Positions 11,068-21,659 of a stretch of 64,000 bases of DNA are shown here, one piece after another. This DNA comes from Clusia tigrina (lineage: Eukaryota; Arthropoda; Insecta; Diptera; Clusiidae). The position numbers were made by a program, and so were the translations under genes. Positions within the stretch are counted from its first letter, which is position 1, and each line of letters opens with the position of its first letter. Location: contig OV050030.1 of NCBI GenBank assembly GCA_920105625.2, positions 171,861,315-171,925,314 on the forward strand. Reading direction: 5' to 3'. The notes under the pieces are model-generated. The model searched no databases. It was not told the DNA's origin and was given only the letters and a program-made list of their open reading frames with translations.

Positions 11068-11585
11068 TGAGGGCGGCTTTATGAAAGCAAAGACAAGAGG
11101 TCCTTCTCTTGCTCGCGGGGACTGTATCAAATGCAACCATGCGTTTGAATTTTCGCACATACCGAAAATAGGTTCAGCGCGTATTTTAAAGTTAATTCGT
11201 TTCTGACGATGGAGCTGTGCGGTTGTGCCAATGGAGCAGTGCGAGAGAGCACAAGGAGCAGTGCGGTGGTGATGGGCAGTGCACAAATATATAAGTGCAA
11301 TCTATGTGCAGGGAGCTGAGCCAAGAGAGTGGTGCAGAGCAGGTGCCTACAGAGCCTATACACAAGAGCAAATATGAGCAGTACCACAGGTATTCGAGAG
11401 CATAGTCACTTATAGATTATATATGTACGTTGACATTATTTATATTCACATTGCATTATACATTATATATGTATATACATAAACGTACCTATTTACACAT
11501 ATGCAGGTCCGTTCATGCATATGAGAGAAATTGAGCTAAACGCGCTAGAGCTTGTGCATTTTCACTAATTGTATGTACATATGTA

Positions 11586-12532
11586 CGAGGTGTAATCAAA
11601 AAAGAACCGTTATTGTGTGATCAAAAAATAATATATTTATTTATTCATCAACAGCTATCTTGTGCCCTTCAAAGTAATTCCCCTCAGATATAATACACTT
11701 ATGCCAGCGTTTTTTCCAATTCTCGAAACACTTCTGAAACGCTTTTTTTGGTATCGCCAACAGCTCCTGTTTCGATTTTTCTTTTATCTCCTCAATCGTA
11801 GCAAAACGCTTTCCTTTCATCGGTGTCTTCAGTTTTGGAAAGAGGAAAAAGTCAGCGGGGGCCAAGTCCGGTGAATACGGTGGTTGAGGCATGATAACGG
11901 TTTTGTTTTTGGCCAAAAACAGCTCCTGAGCGATGTACATGCGACGTTGTTTTTGCTCAAAATTTAGAAATTTTGGAACAATCTTCGCTGCCGCACGTTT
12001 CATACCTAAAACATCCGTAAAAATTGCTTGGCATGAGCCGAACGATATGCCAACATCATCAGCAACCTCTCTGATAGTGATTCGATGATTATCCAAAATC
12101 ATTTTCTTCACTGCGTCAATGTTTTCATTGGTTGTTGACCTGCTCGGGCGACCAGGACGAGCATCGTCATTGACATCTTCTCGGCCTTCCGTAAACCGGT
12201 TATACCACAATTGAACTTGTGTTCTGCTCATAGTAGACTCGCCAAAGGCCACAGTCAACATTAAAAATGTCCTTGCGCATTTAATTTCATTTTTTACACA
12301 AAACTCAATACAGTTTCTTTGATCCATTTTTTTCGAATAGTACAAAATAGAAGAGCACACCAAAACACGACTAACATTTTTATCTGTCAAAAACAAACTG
12401 ACAATCCAAAATAGTTGGTATTGCCAACATATATAACAGACATGTGTGCCAACATAAAAAAAAAATGCGAACATCGAACATAGGTAACTCACGAAAAGAT
12501 GTAAATAACGGTTATCTTTTGATCACACCTCG
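11586..12532 (-). mobile_element. mariner (Tc1/mariner), internally deleted
   Basis: 28-bp terminal inverted repeats CGAGGTGTRATCAAAARAWAACCGTTAT lie at 11586-11613 and 12505-12532, flanked by TA on both sides (11584-11585, 12533-12534). At 947 bp it is about 300 bp shorter than a usual 1.25-1.3 kb mariner because of a deletion in the transposase. Confidence 0.95.
11641..12327 (-). pseudogene. mariner transposase, core deleted
   Basis: The start chosen is ATG 12325-12327 (MDQRNCIEFC), because the longer open frame upstream runs through UTR and TIR-near sequence. At about 228 residues it is shorter than the usual 345. The N-terminal paired-like DNA-binding part is present: WYNRF, GRPSRS linker, then the second helix-turn-helix with IREVADDVGISFGS. 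After the QRRMYIAQEL block it jumps to KTVIMPQPPYSPDLAPADFFLFP, so about 110 residues with the first two catalytic Asp residues are missing. Only the last Asp (YSPDLAPAD) remains. It may still bind TIRs but cannot catalyse transposition. The subfamily resembles irritans-type mariners, but this was not tested. Confidence 0.9.
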
Positions 12533-12702
12533 TATATACATGTATCGTATACATGCCGATTAATTGTTGAGCTACAAATGAGCATAATTATAAGAGCAAT
12601 AAAAAGTGGTTTTTCGTATGCTTTTGCACTTAAAATAATTGTGTTTTTATTTAAGTCGGATTGCGGTAAGTATTGCCATAGTTTCATTGTCGATTCGATA
12701 CA

Positions 12703-13493
12703 AAGTGTAACAATTGATACTGTCGGTCCGCTAAGAATATCTAACGGGTACAGATACATTTTAGCAGCGCAGTGCGAATTGACAAAATTTGTGATAGCGC
12801 ACCCCATGGAAACCAAAGATGCCGACACTGTAGGTAAAACATTAGTTGACCAAAATTATCAAGCATGCTAATTTCAAACATTTGAAATCAGAGAAGGGTA
12901 CAGAGTTCGTAAACGAACTAATGGAAAATGTGTGTAAAAATCTAGAAATGAATCAAATATTTTCAACCCCTTATCATCACGATTCACTAGGTTCAGTTGA
13001 GCGCAATCACCGCACTCTTAATGAATTCATGTTGACGTTCGCAAACGGTAACGAGTGGGACAAATAGATAATATTTAACACTTTTGTTTACAATACGACA
13101 CCGAATGTCGATACGGGCTACTCACCATATGAGCTTGTGTTTGCTAAACTGCCACACTTCCCAAGCGATATAATTGAAACAAGAGAACCAATTTATGATA
13201 TTGAAAATTATGCGAATGAACTGAAGTTGAGAATGAGAACGTCAATAAACAAAGCAAGGGAACTGATCGAAGTTGTGAAAAAGAAAATAAGCATTGAAAG
13301 CAAAACAAATGAAAATGCACTTAATGCAACCATAGGAGACCTAGTATTAGTAAAATTAGGTAATCGTAAAAAGTCTCAAAGTCCATACCATGGTCCGTAT
13401 AGAATTTCAAAACAAGACGGAGTAAATTCATTCATATTGATAAACGCCATGGAGAAGAAAATGCATAACAATATGTTAACGATACAATGTTAA
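12703..13493 (+). pseudogene. Ty3/gypsy integrase fragment (element G2)
   Basis: It resumes exactly where the BEL LTR ends. The first codons give VTIDTVGPL, with the first catalytic Asp. SEKGTEFVNEL contains the second Asp-equivalent region as SEKGTEF, so the Asp is replaced. HHDSLGSVERNHRTLNE carries the Glu. A frameshift lies near 12850-12880 and a TAG stop at 13065-13067. The C-terminal part (13068-13493) ends with a GDLVLVKLGNRK..PYHGPYRI motif, the gypsy integrase tail. The upstream half of G2 must lie left of the window, displaced by the BEL insertion. Confidence 0.82.
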
Positions 13494-13823
13494 GATATGA
13501 GAAATACAAAATAAAGAAAAATTAAAATGTACGAATAAAAAAAAATAATAATAATAATATAATTAACCAACCATTTAAAAATTTGTAATTATCGTTAACG
13601 CAAATGAAAATTATATTCATATTACAATACTAGCACATAAGACAAATTATTTCTATACTAAATACAAATCTAATAAGTAAACACTTAGTATTAAATTAAA
13701 TCCAATAAGTAAAAATTACAATCAAATAAGTAAGAACTTATTTCCACCACACACAATCACAAAAAATTGAAAATTATTTTTTCTCTTTCAAACAACTGTA
13801 AATTTGTTCTTAAAGGATGAGGG
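13494..13823 (+). other. G2 3' non-coding region and purine tract
   Basis: AT-rich, with simple ATAATA runs (13540-13560). It closes with AAAGGATGAGGG (about 13812-13823), a likely polypurine tract just before the LTR. No ORF of note. Confidence 0.55.
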
Positions 13824-14238
13824 TGTAGTGCATGTGCACAATTGCGCACTAACGTAGTGTAACACAAAAACTACCTACGCAAACTCTACACATCCAAACC
13901 ATACTGATACATAAGACACAGCCATCCGCTGCACTGCGACACTATTTCACCTGACATGTGCAACGTAGTTCTAATTCTAGTTGTTTTGTATTTTAGTGGA
14001 ATTTGAGTTTAGTCTTAAGCGAAAGGGATTAGACATAAACAAATTAGAATAATGGAGAATTGTTATCGAATTTGTAACTCAAAGAAATTATATAAAAACC
14101 CTGCTCGGCAATTAAACAAATCAGTTTCCAACTGGCAACTCAAACCAATTGCATTTTTTCCTGCATCAGCCTTTCTTTGGCTCAAGTTAGTAATTTGCTC
14201 AATGGCGTCTTGCCGAGCAACGCTCTCACACCCATATA
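13824..14238 (+). repeat. G2 3' LTR, first part (split)
   Basis: It starts TGTAGTGCA after the purine tract and contains a TATA-like TATATAAAAA near 14087. It is interrupted at TATA (14235-14238) by element G3. The last 11 bp reappear at 19660-19670. Confidence 0.7.
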
Positions 14239-14894
14239 AGTTAAATACTCTCCTGAGTAAAATCTATAATTATAAAAGAGTTAAAATTATTTTAATATTT
14301 TATTATTCTAAACGCCCTTCTCCTTCGAGCTCCTGTCAATTAAAAGACGCGAGCTCTCGTACTCGGGTTCTTTTTATACATTTTCGCCGCCGACAATCGC
14401 ATGGTGACTGCGCTTTGAGGCGGCATTGCGCGACAGCGTTTCACGGCTGGGCTTGGCGGCACCGACATACAACACATGTCTCGCCAATTCCTCCGGCACC
14501 GAGAACCATCACCGTCTACCGTATCTAAGCGTAGCGGCTGTGCCGCGCATTTTGTACAATGCTTTGTACTGCTGCGCAAGCGCATGGCGCCAATGCTCTC
14601 CGTCTTGTGTTTTCTCACGCACCGAGAACCAGCACCGTCTATCGTGCCCATGCGCAGCGGATGGTAGCAGACTCTGTTGCAGCACATTTCGCACAATGCT
14701 TTGCACCGCTGCGCTAGCGCATGGCGCCAATGCTCTCCGTCTTGTGTTTTCTCACGCACCGAGAACCAGCACCGTCTACCGTGCCCCTGCGCAGCGGATG
14801 GCAGCAGACGCTGTTGCAGCGTATTTCGTACAATGCTTGGTACCGCTGCGCAAGCGCACGGCGCCAACGACATGCAACACGTATGTTGCCAACT
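14239..14894 (-). repeat. G3 3' LTR (656 bp) with 138-bp internal repeats
   Basis: The pair partner is 19001-19655. It contains tandem units of 138 bp: CGCATGGCGC or its variant occurs at 14581, 14719 and 14857. It is much richer in GC than its surroundings. On the minus strand the purine tract CTTAAGGGGGGGGAGG stands just before it (14895-14910). Confidence 0.88.
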
Positions 14895-14986
14895 CCTCCC
14901 CCCCTTAAGATCAGCCGTCCTCGGCTGACGGGCGTCCCGCCCTCGGGCACGACCACGCTATTTCTGATATGATTGAAAATATAATA

Positions 14987-15880
14987 TTAAGAAAATTCGC
15001 CGTAACGTAGGTTGTCTTTGTGGACTACTCGGTCATCTACCAGGATATTCGATCCGAGGTCTGCGCCTACAGTTTTCTGGTTGTAAACTTTTGATAGTTT
15101 GTTTCCAAGTCTTTTATTTGCCTTAACAAAAACCTTGTCTCCTGTTTTGAAAAATCTTCTTTTTCGCAGCCAGTTGAAATATTGGAGTTTAGTTTGTTGG
15201 GTAACTCCTAATCTGACTTCCATCTCGCCTCTCATTACCTCGGAAATAGAATGAAGTATGTCGACAGGTCTCTGATTAGTAACAGAGTGGATTGTGCGGT
15301 TATACCTGGATACCGCTAACAAAACTAGCTCCCCTATATCCGAGGAATAGTCCGCTGCTTTGAGACATCTTGAAATCTCCGTATATGTGCTGTGGAAGCG
15401 TTCCACCTGTCCATTAGATGTGCTGTAAAGGGGCGGAACTGCATAAACGCTAGCATCGAACTGATTTTGTAGTAGTGACCTTATAGTGTTAGAAATCAGC
15501 GATTTTTCGTTGTCGCATACCACAGTACGTGTATCCTTAAAGACACTGAGGGTTTCCAGTAGGGGTCCTTTGAGGTCCACTATACTTCTGGATCTTATGG
15601 GTTTTACAGTGGCAAACTTGGAGAACTTGTCCAGGCATGTGAGGTAGTGGTGACCTGCCGTGGAATAGATATCCAGATGCAAAATTTCGACCGGATGCGT
15701 GGGAATAGGGGTTTTTCCTATTTGGCTTGCATGGGGGTGTCGATTGTATTTGCCTTTCTGACATATGCGGCAGGCAGATGCCAGCTGCTTGAATTGTTTA
15801 CGGACACCGGGGAAATATGTCATCCGCAACACCCGACGTGTATTTTCATTCGGCGAACGATAGGCTCTGTTGTGCTCTCT
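14987..15880 (-). pseudogene. G3 integrase
   Basis: HNRAYRSPNENTRRVLR and CRICQKGKYNRHPH form the HHCC zinc region (about 15880-15740). The core shows EILHLDIY (first Asp), TVVCDNEKS (second Asp) and NGQVERFHST (Glu). The frame is open from 15832 to 14987 (281 codons) and ends with a basic tail (FKTGDKVFVKANKRLG). The domain itself looks intact. It resembles the integrase of errantivirus-type gypsy pol, as does E1 above, but is a different family. Confidence 0.9.
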
Positions 15881-16089
15881 GGCTAGGATTTCTTATTGCT
15901 CGCTTGGGTTGGTGATATCCTTTACCCTTCTCTCACTGAATCGGAACCTCATGGATGGAAAGAGATCCGGCAAGGTGTCCTCCAAATATTGTCATGTAAC
16001 TCGATCGCAATATATTCCATTCACAACATTGACGTTAACGGACTCGTTCAACAGCTGGGGCAAGTCCGAAGGTGAGGCATAAGTTAGGA

Positions 16090-16670
16090 CATGCCTGAGC
16101 TGTTTCTGGAATACTATGGAGGAAGTTTCCTTCGACTTCTCTCCAGCTTGGAGGATAAGCTGATTTCTGAAGCAATTGACGGGGTTATCGACAGTCGGTT
16201 TAGGTGATCCCAGCGACTTTTCAGCACTGCTATTGGTTTCACATTACTTAGGTTTCTTCATTATTGCATTTATGTGCTGTCGTGAAAGCGCGTCCGCGAC
16301 AATGTTGAGTCTTCCTGGCTTGTAATGGAACCTCGGGGCGAACTCCTCAATGAAGGATCGCCATCGTTTCATCTTTGGCATTTCTGTCCGAGAGAGCGAA
16401 TGTATGGGGTTGATGGTCTGTACAAATATTTAGGTTCTTGACTCCGTATAGGTAGTTTCTCAGCTTCTGCAATGACCAAACAATTGCAAGCAGCTCTTGC
16501 TCATAAGTCGCATAGTTCTCCTCTGTATTGGAGAGTGTGCGCGAGATCATGGTGATGAGCCGACCTCCCTGCGATAGTACAGCCCCTAAGGCATAGGATG
16601 AAGCATCCGAAGTAAGATCGAATAGTTTTCCGAAATCTGGATAGAGGAGCAACGCATACGCTGACCTCAC
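16090..16670 (-). pseudogene. G3 RNase H and pol linker
   Basis: LTSDASSYALGAVLSQGG (about 16615-16560) and CTDHQPHTFALSDRN carry the RNase H acidic residues. The frame breaks near 16347, after which HYKPGRLNIVADALSR, the end of the domain, follows in another frame. The stretch between protease and this domain is too short for RT, so RT is deleted. Confidence 0.8.
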
Positions 16671-16733
16671 ACGCCGAAGTGTTTTTAGATTTTGATGCTA
16701 CTATATCACCATTCTTCCCCCTCAGATATATGG

Positions 16734-17159
16734 TTAGTGGCTTCTGAGGAAATTTGATCGTTGATCGTTGCCGCTGGTATTCTCTACTTCTTCATTCTCG
16801 TCTATGCTGGAATCTCTGTAATTCATCCCTTCACACTCCTGAAAGAGCAGCGTTTCCATTCCCCGCGCACGTCTGAGGGTTCCCACGTCTAAGTTGACAC
16901 AAGCCGAGACGTCCGTTAGCATATCAAACCCGATTATAGCGTCAAAGGTGTTTAGAGTGGGAAGTATGTAAAAGGTAGATGTCCTTCTCGGCATATTGAT
17001 TCCACATTTCCTAGTGACATGCACACTCCCCACCACAGTTTTGACCTTTATTGGTTTGATTATCGGATTTATTCCCCGTAGGCTAGGGATATTCCTAATA
17101 TAATTCTTGGCAGAGCCGGTGTCCACCAAGAACTTTAAACGCTGTGATGCTAGAGTCAT
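16734..17159 (-). pseudogene. G3 aspartic protease
   Basis: Open frame of 141 codons. FLVDTGSAKNYIR near residue 10-22 is the active site, and FDAIIGFDMLTDVSA is the conserved C-terminal flap/helix region of gypsy proteases. It is followed at once by the RT deletion point. Confidence 0.85.
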
Positions 17160-17203
17160 TTGAAGATATGGGAGAAGTGGCCTCCCCTCCCTAAAAAATT
17201 CAC

Positions 17204-18452
17204 CTAAGCGAAAGTTGTTTCTCCCTCAACATCGGCACCGGCGTCATCCCGTCTGTAGTTTCGGTTGCGACGACAATCTTCACTCCGGCGGCTTCTACTA
17301 TCCCAGCCACCAGGAGAAGAATCAATTAACTTAGTTTCCAGGTAATTGACTCTTGGGTGTTTCCAATCGTATGAAGGTGGTTGCGACGAAGGTGGCCTTC
17401 TGTAGCTAGTTCCCTCACTTGAAATTGCTGGCCTTCCGAGTATCATTTCTGCATATGTGGAGCGCTGATAGAAGCTCCAAACCGGTTTGCATTAAAGGGA
17501 TTTCGTGGAGGAGCGTCTATGGCGGGTATCGTAGACGGATTGTCCCATCGGGGTGGAGTTCTCGGCTGTGCGGTGACTCCAGTTCCTTGTCGATCAATGG
17601 CAAGTCGAGCTGAGTCGGGCTGATACATCCTTATAGGCTGCTAGTTGATGCTATAATTGAAGGAGGGGTGCATTCCCTGGGTCCCCGGCGCTTCCATGTC
17701 TGGTCTACATGGGCTCTGGCTTTGTTTACTTCTAGCTCCAGGATCATAGCGAGGGCTACCGACATATCCGGGGGACTAGCAAAAAGAACCGATGAATTCA
17801 TTGGCTCGTTGTGCTCCGAAATGAACATGCTCCTAGCCAGGTTCCTGTGCTCTTCATTCAGGATTTGGGTCAGTGATGCGTCACCAGAATTGCTCGAGTC
17901 ATACTGGTTGGTTAGAATTGTGAACCATTTTTGAATCTCGTCATAATAGTGAGAGACGGACCATACCCTTTGCCGGAGCTTCCGCATTTCTTGTTGAAGC
18001 GCATATGGGAATCTTCTGTGTGCGTATTTTAAGATTAAACGAGCCAGAATTGAGTCAATGTTAGTAGGCATATTGAAGGATGTTAGGGGGGGATCGGCCT
18101 CTCCCATTGCTTTGCTCCTGGTCAAGCGGACGGTCTGATAATGGCGAAGAATTCCATATGAATCTGTGAAAAGTGAATAAACGCTTGTGACAGCATTCCG
18201 CCAGGAAGCGTACTGCGATCTACCTCCACCAACCTCGCGAAGGGCTTGAATGAGCACGAATGAATCAACCCCTTCACCCTCTCGATCGAATGTAACATCG
18301 CTATAAACTGTGGGAGGTACTGCCGGTTGTCCAAGGATCTGCAGTTCTTTCCGGAGTTCGCATATCTCGTTGCGACTCTCAGTAAATCGTCGGTTGCTTT
18401 CTTCAGTCAAAGAGGAGAAGGCGGTGTTGATCATAGCCTCAAATATAGCCAA
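17204..18452 (-). pseudogene. gag: G3 gag
   Basis: The main frame (18452-17631, 273 codons) starts with a helical, possibly coiled-coil segment (LRKELQILG) and continues with a capsid-like fold (SQYASWRNAVTSVYSLFT, then ILARLILKYAHRRFPYALQQE). This matches the Gag of gypsy-type errantiviruses. The frame stops at 17631, and basic, Pro/Arg-rich text continues in other frames to 17204. No zinc knuckle. Likely frameshifted in the tail. Confidence 0.8.
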
Positions 18453-18982
18453 ATCTCCGTGGGGTTGGTGCGCTGCTTAGTTGTGCGCCATACTACAATC
18501 TAGAAGCGCACTCTACTTTGCGATGAATGGTACTAGAGAACTAACCGAACGTGGCTGGTCTTCCCTTGTTACAGCGGAAGTCCTTGGTGTGGTGAGCCGT
18601 GCACCGTCTTTTTCGGATGCTCTCTACGTCACCAAGAATGTGCTAGAACATATGGTTGGGCTGTGCACCGCCTTTTTCGATTGCACCGTGTTTAATTACA
18701 AACCTTGCGAATGGTCAATACGCAGCGAACCGCCTTTTTCGGTAGCGCTAAAAATTGAATTATAAATAAAAATATATTATAAAAATTTATTTGATGTTTT
18801 TTCTTTTATTTTAATTTATTTGTGATAAAAACTGTAGGGTTCCGTAGGAGTCGCAGATTTTAACACAATATACACCATGTTTAGGTTACAAAAACTGGAG
18901 GGTCCCGTAGGAATCGCAGATTTTGTTATTTACTTACCCCTCTCAAGGGTGGGTTATGAGCCTGTGCAGCGACTTTTTCGCA

Positions 18983-19001
18983 TGCTCCAAGTTGGGCGCC
19001 A
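18983..19001 (-). other. G3 primer-binding site
   Basis: Directly inside the 5' LTR the minus strand reads TGGCGCCCAACTTGGAG. The first 11 bases match the 3' end expected of a lysine tRNA used by many retroelements. The tRNA assignment is from memory of the motif and was not aligned. Confidence 0.6.
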
Positions 19002-19655
19002 GTTGAACACTCTCCTAAGTAAAATCTATAATTATAAAAGAGTTAAAATTATTTTAATATTTTATTATTCTAATTGCCCTTCTCCTTCGAGCTCCTGTCA
19101 ATTAAAAGACGGAGCTCTCGTACTCGGGTTCTTTTTATACGTTTTCGCCGCCGACAATCGCATGGTGACTGAGCTTTGAGGCGGCATTGCGCGACAGCGT
19201 TTCACGGCTGGGCTTGGCGGCACCGACATACAACACATGTCTCGCCAATTCCTCCGGCACCGGGAACCATCACCGTCTACCGTATCTACGCGTAGCGGCT
19301 GTGCCGCGCATTTTGTACAATGCTTTGTACTGCTGCGCAAGCGCATGGCGCCAATGCTCTCCGTCTTGTGTTTTCTCACGCACCGAGAACCAGCACCGTC
19401 TATCGTGCCCATGCGCAGCGGATGGTAGCAGACTCTGTTGCAGCACATTTCGTACAATGCTTTGCACCGCTGCGCTAGCGCATGGCGCCAATGCTCTCCG
19501 TCTTGTGTTTTCTCACGCACCGAGAACCAGCACCGTCTACCGTGCCCCTGCGCAGCGGATGGCAGCAGACGCTGTTGCAGCGTATTTCGTACAATGCTTG
19601 GTACCGCTGCGCAAGCGCACGGCGCCAACGACATGCAACACGTATGTTGCTAACT
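19001..19655 (-). repeat. G3 5' LTR (655 bp)
   Basis: Near identical to 14239-14894, including the 138-bp internal repeats. Its outer end TAACT is followed by TATA (19656-19659), the target duplication. Confidence 0.9.
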
Positions 19656-19659
19656 TATA

Positions 19660-19670
19660 CGTGCATTACA
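19660..19670 (+). repeat. G2 3' LTR, last 11 bp
   Basis: CGTGCATTACA completes the split LTR: its last 9 bases are the inverted complement (one mismatch) of the LTR start TGTAGTGCA at 13824. The sequence following (GTTTAATTTTT) matches the uninterrupted paralogous site at 43587, so this is also the outer border of G2. Confidence 0.72.
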
Positions 19671-19960
19671 GTTTAATTTTTTACTAGCATATAAGATAGT
19701 TTTATCATCCTGATGCAGGACAGCGACAATTGCGAAGTTACTTGCATATGTGAGGATTTTAAATTTTGTTCTCATGTCAGTACATTTTAGTAAGAGGCTT
19801 CTACCATGATTTGTGTCAACTTCTCGAATGCATTATTGTAATTAGGATGTTGGATAACAAGCTCGACATTTTCCCTAAGTAAATTTGTAATTTGCTGAGC
19901 CACTTTTACGTAGACTCTCATAAACTTGCGGCAGTAGGCAGTGGTGGATTGTGTTTGGTA
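19671..19960 (-). pseudogene. Ty3/gypsy RT-RNase H fragment (oldest layer, copy 1)
   Basis: Minus-strand translation in changing frames gives YCRKF..Y, LRENVELVIQHP-Y-NAFEKL-QIMVEA and then YASNFAI.AVL. These are the RT connection and RNase H start of gypsy elements (compare GYYRKF and TDASNFAIGAVL). It is degenerate, with several shifts. The same fragment is at 43587-43880. Confidence 0.62.
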
Positions 19961-20154
19961 ATTTTAGTTCTAATTATACCCTTTACCTACTCAACCATGT
20001 TCTAGCATTCGAGAAAAATCGAATCGAAATTGCAAATCGAATGAATTAGTTTTTAGTGTTCTGCATTTCACTTGGAATGGGTGAATTCGTAGATCTTTCG
20101 AATTTACATAAAAACAGCTGAGCCGTATCGAACACATTTGTTGGATTGAGAAAA

Positions 20155-21060
20155 ATGAAATTTGTAACAATAAAAATGGGTGCTGCTTTAATTATTATTT
20201 TATTACACGAAAGACAAAACAAAAAAAATAAAGAAAACATTAAAAGGCAAAGACTCAGGAACAATTGCAATATTTTGGAAATGCCGCATGGGCAGTAAGT
20301 GCACAATTTTACTTAAATTATTGGAAATAATTTTTTAACTGTTGAACATTTTTAGATTCGTCATGAATTTCCACGTCAACAAAGATGCATTCAAGATGTT
20401 GTTGGAGCTGATTACTCCATGCCTTACATATAGTTCCATTAATTTCCAACTTGCTGTTACCCTGCGATTCTGGGAGATGGGTTGGTCAAACGATACGCAG
20501 ATATATAAATAGTTTGCAAAATTTTAAATACAATGTTGAATATCCTGTAGGAAAAAATGTGTGGCACTTGGATAAGCTTAAATAAGTTAGAAGGACACAT
20601 TCAACATACCTGGAGTTGTAGTATTGTATGTTGTGTATTGTATGTTTTCTATTTACATAGAATATTTCCATTGAACATTTCAGGATGTGTTGACGGGACA
20701 ATTTATCAAACGAATTACCACACCATCTCTTTTTTACGATAGAAAGGGATACTTCAGCATAAATGTCATGCAAAAGGAAATTGTTGTTTTTGTTAAGCAA
20801 ATGCATATATTCACACTGAATATTTCAAATAAGCGATTATAATATGGTTGTAACAGCTGTAAATGACCGAAGCCCAGGATCTAGCCACGATGCACTCATC
20901 TGGAGGCTAAGCAAAGATAGATCATATGTTTTTTCAAAATATGAAAGATGTGACCGAGGCTCATGACTTTTGGGTGATACTGGTTGCGCGTTGGAACCTT
21001 TCGTAGTTACACAGGACTGAAATGTAGAGGCTGGAACGCGAGCAACGTCTGCAGTTCGTG
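20155..21060 (+). pseudogene. PIF/Harbinger transposase H1, spliced, copy 1
   Basis: Exon 1 runs 20155-20294 and a 61-bp intron 20295-20355 (GTAAGT..TTTTTAG) joins it in phase to exon 2, which reads NFHVNKDAFKMLLELITP and VTLRF, the Harbinger N-terminal helix block. A second intron appears to end at ATTTCAG (about 20683), before GCVDGT (first catalytic Asp), FYDRKGYFSINV, PGSSHDALIWR and LLGDTGCALEPFVV (second Asp), up to about 21010. Stops and shifts occur in exon 2 and exon 3. The third acidic residue (the VE..FG block) is not seen. No TIRs were identified. Confidence 0.78.
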
Positions 21061-21423
21061 CTTTTAATGTAAACAAATGTAGAATGTGAGAGTGTAGTAT
21101 GTAGTATGTAGTTATGTATGAGGTAAGGTAAATGTAAAATGTATTTATGTATAGATGACTCCTCCAAATATTAGATTTTTGCAGTCTCTGCAAATGGATC
21201 AAAGTTTTTTAGGTATTTGCAATGTAGAAATCCTTATCATTTAATTTTATATTTGTTACATTTTTTGATCGTATTTCAGTACAAAGACTTATTACTATTA
21301 TGACAATAACTATCAAGGTAAGTAAAAATAAATGTGTACACATATGTAGTGGATTTGTTTATGTACTGCAAATATTATATTTGTTTTCTGTTGTTTACAG
21401 TTGTTAGATGCAAGCTTTGCAAT
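21061..21423 (+). other. Non-coding flank between H1 and the copia LTR
   Basis: AT-rich with GTAGTATGTAGT repeats (21090-21115). A short exon-like piece followed by GTAAGT lies near 21318. It is probably the 3' part of H1 but I see no conserved motif. It ends with GCAAT (21419-21423), the target site of the copia-like element. Confidence 0.4.
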
Positions 21424-21648
21424 TGTTAGATAATATTTATTGTATATCCAAGTACAAAGTCACTTTTAGTTATAGAACAGAATCAAGTTTTATTATATGT
21501 GAATTGTTTCACAGTTCAAGAGCAAGTAAACTACAAATGAGCTTAACAAAAGAGAGAAACATAAAGGAGTAAGTACCTTAGGAGAATAATCAGTGTTGCA
21601 TGGATATGTGAGTTTCTCACAGGGTTATGTTTTTAACATATTTCAACA
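21424..21648 (-). repeat. CP 3' LTR (225 bp, copy 1)
   Basis: On the minus strand it starts TGTTGAAA and ends TAACA. It is preceded by the purine tract CAGAGGAGGTG (21649-21659). It is homologous to 48780-49003. Confidence 0.85.
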
Positions 21649-21659
21649 CACCTCCTCTG

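Larger units (their letters stand above)
5894..12702 (+). mobile_element. Defective BEL/Pao LTR retrotransposon
   Basis: LTRs of about 633 bp (not counting mariner) flank an internal region of about 4.96 kb. The LTR termini are TGTATC (11123) and GATACA (12697-12702). Gag with three zinc knuckles, a DTGAQ protease, remnants of RT, RNase H and an HHCC/DDE integrase follow in BEL/Pao order. The RT catalytic core is deleted and many stops are present. The element interrupts the integrase gene of an older gypsy element, which resumes at 12703. Confidence 0.88.
11123..12702 (+). repeat. BEL/Pao 3' LTR containing a mariner element
   Basis: It starts TGTATC after a G-rich run (CTCGCGGGGAC) and ends GATACA at 12702, a perfect terminal inverted repeat. 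Without the 947-bp mariner it is about 633 bp. Its last 170 bp match the 5' LTR remnant. After 12702 the gypsy integrase of the host element resumes. Confidence 0.72.
14239..19655 (-). mobile_element. Ty3/gypsy element G3, env-less and RT-deleted
   Basis: Near-identical LTRs (14239-14894 and 19001-19655) with AGTT..AACT ends, flanked by TATA at 14235-14238 and 19656-19659. Inside, on the minus strand, lie gag, protease, RNase H and integrase. The RT domain between protease and RNase H is missing (about 16680-16730), and there is no env between integrase and the purine tract. The near-identical LTRs mean it is one of the younger insertions here. Confidence 0.93.

Noticed and set aside
14340..14973. 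Several long overlapping ORFs on both strands (up to 177 codons), repeated at 19098-19687
   Set aside because: They come from the GC-rich 138-bp units of the G3 LTRs, where stop codons are rare. They contain no domains.
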